From Oscillospiraceae bacterium (lineage in GTDB: Bacteria > Bacillota > Clostridia > Oscillospirales > Ruminococcaceae), in contig JAFLUH010000001.1 of assembly GCA_022508895.1 (NCBI GenBank), positions 1 through 64,000 of the forward strand: 64,000 nt of DNA, in the 5' to 3' direction. Shown here in pieces: positions 31,555-39,914 of this stretch (position 1 is its first letter; the number at the start of each line of letters is the position of its first letter). The notes under the pieces are model-generated. The model saw only the letters and a program-made list of their open reading frames with translations. It was not told the origin of the DNA and ran no database searches. A program made the translations under genes and the position numbers.

Positions 31555-32962
31555 AGATGATATCAGCAAGAAGGATGATCTGTCTGAGATCTTGAGCATG
31601 AACAAAAACCGCATAACGGACAGTGATGATGCTCCGACGCAGATAAAAAGAGCCGGCAAAAACAAGGAAGACCCATACAGCTTCGGCTCTTCGACCGTAC
31701 AGTCCGACGGCGAGGATATCGACGACAGCGAGCTTCATGACATTGATTTTGAAGAAGCCGACGAAATGCCGGAGGAAGAGACAGATGAAAGCAAAGCTGT
31801 TGAGGAAGCTGAGCGGCAGCTGAAAAAGCAGAACCAAAGAAGGAAAAGCGTTCTTCAGGTGATCCTCGGCGTGGTTATTTCTGCGGCGGTTATCTTTTTG
31901 GGCGCCAATATCGGAATTACCCTGCTTAACGCCGTTCTTGACTATACCGGGCTGAATTCGTCCGAGTTTGAAGTTGTGATCGAAATACCTGAAAATCCAA
32001 CTTTGGATCAGGTTGCGGAGGTTTTGGAATCCAACGGCATAATAACAGACACAAAATTTTTCAAAATGTATGTGGAATCAAAGGAGAAAGAGTTTGATTT
32101 TGTCGGCGGTCAGTTTACCGTTTCCTCCGCAATGAATTATGGTACTATTTTAAGCACCCTTCAGGCGTCTAAAACCGTAAGAACTACCGTCGAGGTAACG
32201 ATAATCGAGGGTATGACCGCAATAGAGGTGGGAGAGCTTCTGGAAGAAAACTTTGTGTGCAGAGCGGAGGATTTTGTAAAATACTACCGCGAAAAGATGG
32301 ATGTTTACGATTTTGAGAGAAGAGTACTGCAAAGCTCGCTGAAATTCAATCAGCTTGAAGGCTATCTCTTCCCTGACAAGTATGAATTTTATGTGGTGAA
32401 TAAGCTGAGAGACGATCCGAAGGCAGATATAGACACCAGTAAAGAGGCGGAGGTAGCAGCGAAGAAGATATACTCCAACTTTAATTCCAAGATCACCAAA
32501 ACCATGTACAAGCAGATGAACGAAATGGGGCTGACGCTTGACGAGCTGATAACCCTTGCTTCCATGGTCCAGTCGGAGGTGGGCGATCCCGAGGATATGC
32601 AGAAGGTGGCTTCCGTATTCCTGAACCGTCTGCATAACAGTGAGACCTTCCCGCAGCTCCAATCTGATGTCACCTACTTTTACGTCCGCGATTTTATTGA
32701 GCCGTATTACGATGATTACGACCTTGCCGTCTCCTTGCAGACCATTTCGGACGCCTATGATACCTATGTTGCCGTGGGTGTACCTGCAGGTGCAATATGC
32801 AATCCCGGCTTAGATGCCATCAACGCAGTACTGAACCCTGCAGAGACCGATTATTACTACTTCTGCGCAGATGAAGAAACGGGAGTGACCTATTACGCAA
32901 GGACCATTGAGGAGCATGAGGCAAATCTGGCATATATAGAAAGCATAAGGCAAAGTGCATAA
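31544..32962 (+). CDS. mltG: Endolytic murein transglycosylase MltG
   Basis: The 472-aa protein has a long acidic cytoplasmic N-terminus (~1-100), one membrane helix (VLQVILGVVISAAVIFLGAN, ~103-125), a LysM-like subdomain (EIPENPTLDQVAEVLESNGI) and the YceG catalytic domain with the Glu in SMVQSEVGDPED near 343 and PAGAICNPGLDAINA near 418. MltG cuts nascent glycan chains and terminates peptidoglycan elongation. AGGAGG precedes the ATG. The mltG-U32 pair downstream is conserved in Firmicutes. Confidence 0.94.
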   Translation: MDNKDDISKKDDLSEILSMNKNRITDSDDAPTQIKRAGKNKEDPYSFGSSTVQSDGEDIDDSELHDIDFEEADEMPEEETDESKAVEEAERQLKKQNQRRKSVLQVILGVVISAAVIFLGANIGITLLNAVLDYTGLNSSEFEVVIEIPENPTLDQVAEVLESNGIITDTKFFKMYVESKEKEFDFVGGQFTVSSAMNYGTILSTLQASKTVRTTVEVTIIEGMTAIEVGELLEENFVCRAEDFVKYYREKMDVYDFERRVLQSSLKFNQLEGYLFPDKYEFYVVNKLRDDPKADIDTSKEAEVAAKKIYSNFNSKITKTMYKQMNEMGLTLDELITLASMVQSEVGDPEDMQKVASVFLNRLHNSETFPQLQSDVTYFYVRDFIEPYYDDYDLAVSLQTISDAYDTYVAVGVPAGAICNPGLDAINAVLNPAETDYYYFCADEETGVTYYARTIEEHEANLAYIESIRQSA

Positions 32963-32963
32963 T

Positions 32964-34181
32964 ATGGTGAAACAAAAGCTTGAATTACTTTCCCCCGCCG
33001 GAGACGCCGAGTGTCTTGAGGCTGCGGTCGATTTTGGCTGCAACGCAGTCTATCTCGGCGGTAAGAGCTACGGTATGCGTGCCGGCTCAAAAAACTTCGC
33101 TTTTGACGAAATGAAAAGAGCGGCAGAATATGCCCACGCAGCAAATGTCAAGGTCTATCTTACCTGCAACACCACTCCGTCAAACGGTGAGATAGAGGCG
33201 TTTCCCGAGTTTATAAAAAATGCACAGTCAGCCGGTATAGACGCAGCTATAGTCTGCGACTTAGGAATAATGTCCCTTATAAAACAACACGCCCCCTCCC
33301 TTGATATCCATATATCAACGCAGGTAGGCGTAACAAACTACGCCGCTGCCAACGAGCTTTACAAGCTGGGGGCAAAGCGGATAGTACTGGCAAGGGAAAC
33401 AGGCATAGATGAAATAAAGCGAATTCGTGAAAAAATTCCCGAGGATATGGAGATAGAAGCCTTCGTTCACGGTGCAATGTGCGTTTCCTTTTCGGGGCGC
33501 TGTCTGCTGTCGGCATATATGACCGGCAGAAATGCCAACAAGGGCGAATGTGCTCAGCCCTGCCGCTGGAAATACAGCCTTGTGGAGGAAACACGCCCTG
33601 ATCAGTATTTTCCCATATCCGAAGACGATAACGGCACATATATACTGAACGCCAAGGATATGTGCATGATAGAGCACCTTGACAAGCTTATCGACGCAGG
33701 AGTTACAAGCTTCAAAATAGAAGGAAGAGCAAAGTCTGCATACTACGTTGCCACCGTCACAAATGCCTACCGAATTGCTCTTGACTGCGCAAAGAGAAGG
33801 GAACCGCTGCCTGATTGGGTGAACGACGAGGTATACAATGTCAGTCACAGAAGCTACTGCACAGGCTTTTACTTTGACAGCTCCGACGCAAAGCAGGTAT
33901 ACGAGAGCAGCGGGTATGACCGCAGCTGCGATTTCGTGGGAGTGATAGACGGATACGAGGACGGCTTTGTCCTGCTGACCCAGCGCAATTACTTTACCTT
34001 AGATGACGACCTCGAGGTGCTGACGCCCGGCGGCAGACCCGTTAAATTTCACTCCGACCACCTTTACAATTCCGACGGCGAAGAAATAAAAGTCGCAAAT
34101 CATGCCACCGAAAAGCTCAGAGCAGCCTGCGATATTGAATTTCCCAGAAAATCCATTCTTCGCAGAATAAATAAACAGTAA
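32964..34181 (+). CDS. U32 family peptidase-like protein (TrhP/YrrO type)
   Basis: The ~405-aa protein has the U32 pattern: KLELLSPAGDAECLEAAVDFG at the N-terminus, EAFVHGAMCVSFSGRCLLSAY near residue 170, GECAQPCRWKY near 195 (Cys ligands of an Fe-S cluster) and FKIEGRAKSAYYVATV near 250. Related enzymes (TrhP, RlhA) hydroxylate tRNA or rRNA using prephenate, so RNA modification is more likely than proteolysis. A GTG 9 nt upstream is an alternative start. It follows mltG directly. Confidence 0.9.
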   Translation: MVKQKLELLSPAGDAECLEAAVDFGCNAVYLGGKSYGMRAGSKNFAFDEMKRAAEYAHAANVKVYLTCNTTPSNGEIEAFPEFIKNAQSAGIDAAIVCDLGIMSLIKQHAPSLDIHISTQVGVTNYAAANELYKLGAKRIVLARETGIDEIKRIREKIPEDMEIEAFVHGAMCVSFSGRCLLSAYMTGRNANKGECAQPCRWKYSLVEETRPDQYFPISEDDNGTYILNAKDMCMIEHLDKLIDAGVTSFKIEGRAKSAYYVATVTNAYRIALDCAKRREPLPDWVNDEVYNVSHRSYCTGFYFDSSDAKQVYESSGYDRSCDFVGVIDGYEDGFVLLTQRNYFTLDDDLEVLTPGGRPVKFHSDHLYNSDGEEIKVANHATEKLRAACDIEFPRKSILRRINKQ

Positions 34182-34186
34182 AAAAA

Positions 34187-34243
34187 CTGCCTTGTTATAC
34201 TGATTTCCGATCAAATCGGAAATCAGTATCAGGCAGCTTCTTG
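34187..34243. terminator. Terminator between U32 gene and dprA
   Basis: An outer CTGCC/GGCAG stem surrounds a perfect 15-bp hairpin ATACTGATTTCCGAT-CAA-ATCGGAAATCAGTAT, flanked by an A-run and a TTCTTGTT tail. It serves the convergent genes on either side. Confidence 0.8.
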
Positions 34244-34246
34244 TTG

Positions 34247-35509
34247 TTATTCCTTTATTGCATATCTCGCTCCGGGAAGAGCCTTTATAATACCCGCTAA
34301 TTCCAGTTCCAGCAGATACAGCGATATATCCTCGGGAGAAATATTGCATTTTGAAGTAATATTTTCCAGCAGCTGTGTTCCGTTTTCTTTAAGGAATTCA
34401 TATACGATCCTGTAGTTATCGTCCGTTTCATCAAAGTGATATTTTTCCGCCGCTATCACTCCTGCAGGCTTTTTCTCGGCTTCCACATCAGGAACATCTT
34501 CCTGTTCTTTAGCTTTAGAAGAAGCCTTCGCGCTTTTTTCAGCAGCAGGCTTTGTTTCCGTGCGCTGGAAAATAAAGTGATTTTCGGGAGTGATGGTATA
34601 CTTTTCGTTCAGCCTCCTGAGCTTTTCCGAATATGCTGAAAATGTGCTGTAATAGCTGTTGACCACATCAAGGTAGTTGAACAGCGGTATAGCTCCGTCT
34701 CTCAGATATCCTACAACTCCGCTGTAATCGGGCGAGAAAATATCATGAGGAGGCACACAGAACAGATCACGCCCCTGCTGCACCGCATAATTAGCCGTGA
34801 TCAGCGAACCGCTTGCATTGCCCGCCTGAAACACCATAACTCCCATGGAAAGTCCCGACAGTATTCGGTTTCTTGCATGAAAATAGGTGCGTGAAGTCTC
34901 AGCAGTAGGGAACAGCTCGGTAATGCAGGCACCTCCCAGCTCGTAAATGCGTTCTCTGGTGGGAATGCTTCCTCTTGGGTAATCCACACCAAGACCGCAG
35001 GCAAGCACGCCGATAGTCCTTCCTCCTACGTCCAGTGCAGACTGGTGCACCAGATGGTCAACTCCCACAGCCATACCGCTGACAAGCACCACTCCGATCT
35101 TAGCAAGATCTCTGCAAGTCTTAGATGTGACCTTTGCGGTGTATTCGGTAGCGCCTCTTGCACCTACGCCCGTAATACATATTTCATCGTTCAGTCCCTT
35201 GATGTTGCCTTTGTAAAACAGCAGCACAGGCGGATTATAGATGTTTTGCAGGCGATAAGGATAATCGTCGTCATTTAAGGTGACTATACTTATCTTCATC
35301 TTTTCGCACTGCTCCAATATCCTGTTGGAGTTGTCCAGAGTAGCGTTTCCGAGCCGTTTGATTTCAGAAGGAGAAAGAAATTTAGTTTCCTTTTCAACAC
35401 TTATAGCATTATACACAGCTTCCGCAGAGCCATAGTGCTGTATCAGCTGAAGTGTCTTGGGATTAGCTGTTCCCATTAACTGTAAAAGCCACAGATAATA
35501 TTCCGTCAT
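34247..35509 (-). CDS. dprA: DNA-processing protein DprA
   Basis: The 420-aa protein has an N-terminal HhH/SAM-like region, the Rossmann-like DprA core (CITGVGARGATEYTAKV near residue 112, SGMAVGVDHLVHQSAL near 146, GVLACGLGVDYPRGS near 168, GNASGSLITANYA near 233) and a C-terminal DprA winged helix (~350-418). DprA loads RecA on incoming single-stranded DNA during transformation. The Lys/Ala-rich linker at ~315-340 is low complexity. With comEC at 60823 it suggests a DNA-uptake system, complete or residual. Confidence 0.93.
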   Translation of the reverse strand: MTEYYLWLLQLMGTANPKTLQLIQHYGSAEAVYNAISVEKETKFLSPSEIKRLGNATLDNSNRILEQCEKMKISIVTLNDDDYPYRLQNIYNPPVLLFYKGNIKGLNDEICITGVGARGATEYTAKVTSKTCRDLAKIGVVLVSGMAVGVDHLVHQSALDVGGRTIGVLACGLGVDYPRGSIPTRERIYELGGACITELFPTAETSRTYFHARNRILSGLSMGVMVFQAGNASGSLITANYAVQQGRDLFCVPPHDIFSPDYSGVVGYLRDGAIPLFNYLDVVNSYYSTFSAYSEKLRRLNEKYTITPENHFIFQRTETKPAAEKSAKASSKAKEQEDVPDVEAEKKPAGVIAAEKYHFDETDDNYRIVYEFLKENGTQLLENITSKCNISPEDISLYLLELELAGIIKALPGARYAIKE

Positions 35510-35529
35510 ATTCTCCCTCCGTCAATGCC

Positions 35530-37194
35530 TTATTGCTTGTTGTCTTCCTGTCTTATCTGAACGCGGCGTATCTTACCGCTGATAGTCTTGGGCAACTCGT
35601 CTACGAACTCCACGATACGGGGATACTTATAAGGCGCAGTATTTTTCTTCACATGATCCTGCAATTCCTTTTTCAGCTCCTCGCTTGGAGAATAATTCTT
35701 TGTGAGTACAACGGTAGCCTTTACGACCTGTCCTCTTATAGGATCGGGAGCACCCGTTATAGCACATTCCAGCACCGCAGGGTGAGTAATAAGCACGCTC
35801 TCTATTTCAAAGGGTCCTATACGGTAGCCGCTTGCCTTGATAACGTCGTCGTTGCGTCCTACATACCAGTAGTACCCGTCCTCGTCCTTCCAAGCGGTAT
35901 CGCCGGTATGGTAAACTCCGTTGCACCATGACTCATTGGTAAGCTGATCGTTCTTGTAGTAGCAGTCGAACAAGCCGTCCTTGCCCCTCTCTGCCCTGAC
36001 AACTATCTCGCCCACCTCGCCAACAGGCACGCTGTTGTCGTTCTCATCAACGATATCCACATTGTACAAAGGAGTAGGCTTACCCATGGAACCGGGTCTG
36101 GGAGTAGTACCGACGAGGTTTGCCAATATTGCGGTAGTCTCGGTCTGCCCAAATGCCTCCATAAGCTTCAGCCCCGTATACTCGAGCCATCTGTCATAAA
36201 CCTCAGGGTTCAGCGCCTCGCCTGCGGTGGTAGAGTATTTCAGACTGCTCAGATCATATCCCTGCAGACCTTCCTTGATAAAGAACCTGAACATAGTAGG
36301 AGGAGCACAGAACGAGGTGATTTTATAATCCTGCATTATTTTCAGCATATCCCCGGGAACAAACTTGTCAAAGTCATAAACCATAACGCAGGTGCCCACT
36401 GACATCTGTCCGTACAGCTTTCCCCATACCGCCTTGCCCCAGCCTGTATCGGAGATAGTGAGGTGCAGACCGTCAGGATCCACATTATGCCAGTGCTTAG
36501 CGGTCTGGATATGGCAGATAGCATATTTGTGATTATGAACCACCATCTTAGGGTAGCCTGTAGTGCCGCTGGTGAAATATAGCAGCATAAGCTCATTGCA
36601 GTTGGTATCTACTCTCTCCATAGTCTCAGGCTGTTTCTTTATCTCTTCGTCAAAATCGATCCAGTCTCCGTCAGCGCCGCCCCGACAGATGAACTTAGCT
36701 GTCAGATGCCAGTTTATTTCTTTTTCTGCCTCGTCAACGTGCATCTTGACCTCGGGATTGTCATGAGTGCATATAATAGCCTTGATATCAGCCTGTTCAT
36801 AGCGGTAGGTATAGTCATGAGTGGTCAGCAGATGCGTAGCGGGAACTACTATTGCTCCCAGCTTGGTAAGACCTATAATGGAATACCAGAACTGATAATT
36901 CCTTTTCAGTACCAGCATTACCTTATCGCCCTTCTTAATGCCCTTCGATGCAAAAAGATTAGCCGCCTGAGTAGACAGCTTTGACAGCTCGCCGTAAGTA
37001 AAGCTCTTTTTCTCGCCCTTTACGTTTATCCATTCTATAGCCCTGCGGTCAGGCTCCAGCTCGCCGAACTTATCGATTATATCATAACCGAAGTTATAAT
37101 TGTCGGGGCAGTTGACCTCAAATTTATTGAGAACTCCGTTCTCGTCAAAGCCCTCGTTTACGAATTTTTTGTAATAGTCCCTTACCTGTTCCAT
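35530..37194 (-). CDS. AMP-forming acyl-CoA synthetase
   Basis: The 554-aa protein is an ANL-superfamily ligase: P-loop LYFTSGTTGYPKMVVHNH near residue 203, LMEAFGQTETT near 343 (A5), YHTGDTAWKDEDGYYWYVGR near 426 (A7-A8), IKASGYRIGPFEIES and the catalytic Lys in PKTISGKIRR near the end. It resembles medium-chain/acetyl-CoA-type synthetases. The exact acid is unknown. It lies 47 nt after an XRE-cupin regulator that probably controls it. Confidence 0.93.
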   Translation of the reverse strand: MEQVRDYYKKFVNEGFDENGVLNKFEVNCPDNYNFGYDIIDKFGELEPDRRAIEWINVKGEKKSFTYGELSKLSTQAANLFASKGIKKGDKVMLVLKRNYQFWYSIIGLTKLGAIVVPATHLLTTHDYTYRYEQADIKAIICTHDNPEVKMHVDEAEKEINWHLTAKFICRGGADGDWIDFDEEIKKQPETMERVDTNCNELMLLYFTSGTTGYPKMVVHNHKYAICHIQTAKHWHNVDPDGLHLTISDTGWGKAVWGKLYGQMSVGTCVMVYDFDKFVPGDMLKIMQDYKITSFCAPPTMFRFFIKEGLQGYDLSSLKYSTTAGEALNPEVYDRWLEYTGLKLMEAFGQTETTAILANLVGTTPRPGSMGKPTPLYNVDIVDENDNSVPVGEVGEIVVRAERGKDGLFDCYYKNDQLTNESWCNGVYHTGDTAWKDEDGYYWYVGRNDDVIKASGYRIGPFEIESVLITHPAVLECAITGAPDPIRGQVVKATVVLTKNYSPSEELKKELQDHVKKNTAPYKYPRIVEFVDELPKTISGKIRRVQIRQEDNKQ

Positions 37195-37241
37195 ATTTTT
37201 ATGTTTCCTTCCGAGTTGTAATATTTTGTTCTACTTTTCTG

Positions 37242-37802
37242 TTATATAAGTATTGCCAGAAATTTGCAGTCCTCGCCGCCGTAAGCGATCATTCCGTGAG
37301 GATTTTTACTGTTGTAGTAAACGCAGTCGCCGGGCTCCAGTATCTCCTCATGGTCGTTTATAACGAATTTCAGCTTTCCGGAAATTATGAAGTCCATCTC
37401 CTGTCCATCGTGAACGGACAGGTGAATAGGCTTGCTCTGATCCTCCTCGGAGTAGGGAGCATTAACGATCAGCGGCTCTATCTCTTTGTTCTTGAACAGA
37501 TAAGCCATATGCTGATAGGTAAAACCTATACGTCTTTCGATAGGCAGCCCCTGATTATTCTTAACAACGGAATAAGTGCTGAGCTTAGGCTCAACACCCG
37601 TAAGCAGCTCGATCATCTCAATGCCGAGTGCCTCGGCGCTTGCATTGAGGAAGGACAGTGAAAAGTCCTTTTCCCCGCTTTCAAGGCTCTTATACTCCTC
37701 CACAGTGGTATCGGTCTTTTCAGCCATATATTCAACGCTGATATCCAGATACTCTCTTGTGCTTTTCAGTCTGGAAGAAACCTCTTTAATGTTGTAATCC
37801 AT
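37242..37802 (-). CDS. XRE-family regulator with cupin domain
   Basis: The 186-aa protein has an N-terminal HTH (~7-62; SRLKSTREYLDISVEYMAEK) and a C-terminal cupin (~110-185; DGQEMDFIISGKLKFVIN, LEPGDCVYYNSKNPHGM) that probably binds a small ligand. The start at 37802 follows AGAAAGGAAC; the track's start 72 nt earlier is not supported. XRE-cupin plus acyl-CoA synthetase is a common pairing in gut Clostridia, so the ligand may be a fatty acid or its CoA ester (inference). Confidence 0.88.
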   Translation of the reverse strand: MDYNIKEVSSRLKSTREYLDISVEYMAEKTDTTVEEYKSLESGEKDFSLSFLNASAEALGIEMIELLTGVEPKLSTYSVVKNNQGLPIERRIGFTYQHMAYLFKNKEIEPLIVNAPYSEEDQSKPIHLSVHDGQEMDFIISGKLKFVINDHEEILEPGDCVYYNSKNPHGMIAYGGEDCKFLAILI

Positions 37803-37918
37803 AACATTTGTTCCTTTCTTTTGTCTTTTTAGCGTTACCTGCATAATTATAGCACATAAAAACGCCGTTTTCAACTGTTTTTGACAATTTATTTCGGTGA
37901 AAAAAGTAAAATTTTCGC

Positions 37919-38551
37919 TTATTTATTCTCCCCGCAGATCCCTTTCAAACAACATCTTTCACACTCCGGCTTCCTTGCACTGCAAACCCGTCTCCCATGC
38001 CAAACCAGCCTATGACACAGCCCGAGCCCTTCCTCTGCCGGCACTATCTCTCTTAGCTGCTTTTCCACCTTACCGGCGTCTTTGCCCACCGCAAGTCCTA
38101 TCCTGTTAGTGAGCCTGATAACATGCGTATCGCACACAAACGCCGCCTTTCCGTACAGCTCTCCTGCAATAAGATTAGCAGTTTTTCTTCCGACCCCTGC
38201 CAGCTTGACCAACTCGTCCACCTCATCGGGTACGGTATCGTTATACTCCTCATGCAGCTGCCGGCACATTTTCACAATATCCCTTGACTTAGTCTGAAAA
38301 AGCCCGCAGGAACGGATAAATTCCGCCACCTCCTCCGGCTCGGCTTCAGCAAAATCTTTTATCGCAGGGAATCGCTCAAACAGCTCCGGCGTGACCATAT
38401 TCACCCGCACGTCCGTACACTGCGCCGAAAGCCTTGTAGCGATCAGCAACTCATGAGGCTTGTCATACGTCAGGGCGCACTTTACCTCGGGATATTCTGC
38501 CTTCAGTGCGTCTATTACCTTCAGAGCAAGCTGCTTTTTATTTTTCGCCAT
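37919..38551 (-). CDS. nth: Endonuclease III
   Basis: The 210-aa protein has the HhH-GPD signature with the catalytic Lys (VKLAGVGRKTANLIAG near residue 109) and catalytic Asp (FVCDTHVIRL near 135), and ends with the C-x6-C-x2-C-x5-C [4Fe-4S] cluster motif (CSARKPECERCCLKGIC). It removes oxidised pyrimidines and cleaves AP sites. It is monocistronic as far as visible. Confidence 0.95.
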   Translation of the reverse strand: MAKNKKQLALKVIDALKAEYPEVKCALTYDKPHELLIATRLSAQCTDVRVNMVTPELFERFPAIKDFAEAEPEEVAEFIRSCGLFQTKSRDIVKMCRQLHEEYNDTVPDEVDELVKLAGVGRKTANLIAGELYGKAAFVCDTHVIRLTNRIGLAVGKDAGKVEKQLREIVPAEEGLGLCHRLVWHGRRVCSARKPECERCCLKGICGENK

Positions 38552-38664
38552 TTATGTATTGCCCTTTCATTTTAAAACAAATATACAATATTATATCACC
38601 AACAGCTAATCAAGTCAACCGACCCTGCTGAACATTTAATAAAAACAAAATTTACAAAAAAGTA

Positions 38665-38693
38665 TTGACAATACCGTAAAATTCTGCTATAAT
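38665..38693 (+). promoter_or_regulatory. Promoter of the tRNA-Lys/Met cluster
   Basis: TTGACA, 17-nt spacer, TATAAT, 29 nt before tRNA-Lys. Confidence 0.88.
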
Positions 38694-38721
38694 ATCAACG
38701 TTGCAATTTCGGCAAAAGCAT

Positions 38722-38797
38722 GATCCACTAGCTCAGGCGGCAGAGCACCTGCCTTTTAAGCAGGGTGTCCCGGGTTCGATTCCCGGGTGGATCACCA
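38722..38797 (+). tRNA. tRNA-Lys (anticodon TTT)
   Basis: A 76-nt tRNA: acceptor GATCCAC / GTGGATC, A73 and encoded CCA, D-arm AGCTCAGGCGGCAGAGC, anticodon stem CTGCC... with loop CTTTTAA, T-arm CCGGGTTCGATTCCCGG. Confidence 0.97.
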
Positions 38798-38837
38798 GCG
38801 GTATATTGCCGGGAAAATAACGGTAAAACCGCCTGAA

Positions 38838-38914
38838 GCGCCAATAGCTCAGTTGGTTAGAGCAACCGGCTCATAACCGGTCGGTCCGGGGTTCGAGTCC
38901 CTGTTGGCGCACCA
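38838..38914 (+). tRNA. tRNA-Met, elongator type (anticodon CAT)
   Basis: A 77-nt tRNA: acceptor GCGCCAA / TTGGCGC, A73, encoded CCA; anticodon stem-loop ACCGG-CTCATAA-CCGGT; T-arm GGGGTTCGAGTCCCT. The fully paired acceptor excludes initiator tRNA. The AACCGGCTCATAACCGGTCGGTCC core is usual for elongator Met in Clostridia; Ile2 is less likely. Confidence 0.92.
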
Positions 38915-39005
38915 CCCTTGATAGGGAAAAATGCACTCTCAGCTTTTGCTGGGTGCAAGGTCATGGCAGGACGCAATTCAAAGCGTCCAATCTTCTTTTC
39001 GTTTT

Positions 39006-39027
39006 GCTCCTTTTAAGGAGCGTTTTT
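39006..39027 (+). terminator. Terminator after tRNA-Met
   Basis: GCTCCTT-TT-AAGGAGC followed by GTTTTT, between tRNA-Met and tRNA-Trp. Further hairpins flank it: GGACGC/GCGTCC (38969-38988) and GGGAAGGAT/ATCCTTTCCC (about 39033-39055). Confidence 0.7.
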
Positions 39028-39058
39028 CTGTGCGGGAAGGATTTAATCCTTTCCCAAT

Positions 39059-39132
39059 AGGGGTGTGGTTCAATGGTAGAATAGGGGTCTCCAAAACCTT
39101 TGACGTGGGTTCGATTCCTACCACCCCTGCCA
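39059..39132 (+). tRNA. tRNA-Trp (anticodon CCA)
   Basis: A 74-nt tRNA: acceptor AGGGGTG / CACCCCT, G73, encoded CCA; anticodon loop CTCCAAA; T-loop GGTTCGATTCC. A structured element starts one base after the CCA, as for tRNA-Leu at 28641. Confidence 0.96.
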
Positions 39133-39240
39133 AGTATTTGAGGGTAGTCGCTTTGCGACTACCCTCAAATACGATCCAATCCCTCTTGGATTCCCCTTAA
39201 GGGAATCCATTTTTGCTGCGCAAAAACCGAGGTATTGGAC
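39133..39240 (+). ncRNA. tRNA-linked structured element, Trp copy
   Basis: One base after the CCA comes a perfect 17-bp hairpin (GTATTTGAGGGTAGTCG / CGACTACCCTCAAATAC), then a three-way junction: outer stem ATCCAATCCCTC / GAGGTATTGGAC (10 of 12 paired), hairpin A TGGATTCCC-CTTAA-GGGAATCCA, hairpin B TTTTTGC-TGC-GCAAAAA, and CC before the closing strand. The order, loop type (NTTAA) and the CC match the Leu copy, while many stem bases differ in pairs. Confidence 0.72.
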
Positions 39241-39261
39241 ATGTACTGCAAGATAACACCG

Positions 39262-39314
39262 TCTGCTTATTATGCAGATTTGATACGCTTTCAGGGAACT
39301 GAGGGCGTATTTTT
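39262..39314 (+). terminator. Terminator downstream of the tRNA-Trp element
   Basis: TCTGC/GCAGA (39262-39278) is followed by ATACGC...GCGTAT (39283-39310) enclosing CAG/CTG, then TTTTC. It would end a tRNA-Trp transcript that includes the structured element. Confidence 0.7.
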
Positions 39315-39345
39315 CATTAAATTCAATAACCATTTCCCAAACCGC

Positions 39346-39374
39346 TTGAAATTTTTCCCTTAATATAGTATAAT
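39346..39374 (+). promoter_or_regulatory. Promoter of tadA
   Basis: TTGAAA, 17-nt spacer, TATAAT, 24 nt before the start codon. Confidence 0.75.
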
Positions 39375-39397
39375 CAATTAGTTAGGGGTGAATAAAG

Positions 39398-39847
39398 ATG
39401 CTTTTCGACGAAGAAATGATGCTGAAAGCGCTGGAGCAGGCTGAAAAAGCCTTTGCCATCGGCGAATGTCCCGTAGGAGCAGTAATAACCGACCCCGACG
39501 GAAATATAATCGCCGAAGGCTATAACAGGCGGGAGACCGATAATTCCCCCACAGCCCACGCCGAGATAATAGCAATAGAAAACGCCGCAAAAGCGCTGGA
39601 CCGCTGGCGCCTTTCCGATTGCACCCTTTATGTTACGCTTGAACCCTGCCCCATGTGCGCAGGAGCAATAATAAATTCCAGACTTAAACGTGTAGTCTAC
39701 GGCGCATTTGACGAAAAAGGCGGAGCCTGTTCCTCAGTCTTGAATCTCTTTGAACTGCCGTTTAACCATACTCCGCTGGTGAGAAGCCGTGTGCTTGAAA
39801 AGGAATGCGGAGAAATACTGACGAAATTCTTCAATAAATTGCGATAG
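39398..39847 (+). CDS. tadA: tRNA-specific adenosine deaminase TadA
   Basis: The 149-aa protein has the zinc deaminase motifs HAEIIAIENA near residue 54 and EPCPMCAGAIINSRL near 86, and a typical C-terminal helix. TadA converts A34 of tRNA-Arg(ACG) to inosine. AGGGGTG precedes the ATG. It lies directly downstream of the tRNA cluster with its own promoter. Confidence 0.94.
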   Translation: MLFDEEMMLKALEQAEKAFAIGECPVGAVITDPDGNIIAEGYNRRETDNSPTAHAEIIAIENAAKALDRWRLSDCTLYVTLEPCPMCAGAIINSRLKRVVYGAFDEKGGACSSVLNLFELPFNHTPLVRSRVLEKECGEILTKFFNKLR

Positions 39848-39914
39848 TATAAAAGTAAATATATTTGGTTTACAAAAATCATTTATCGCCATAAAAGGAC
39901 GGTGAGGACGACAA

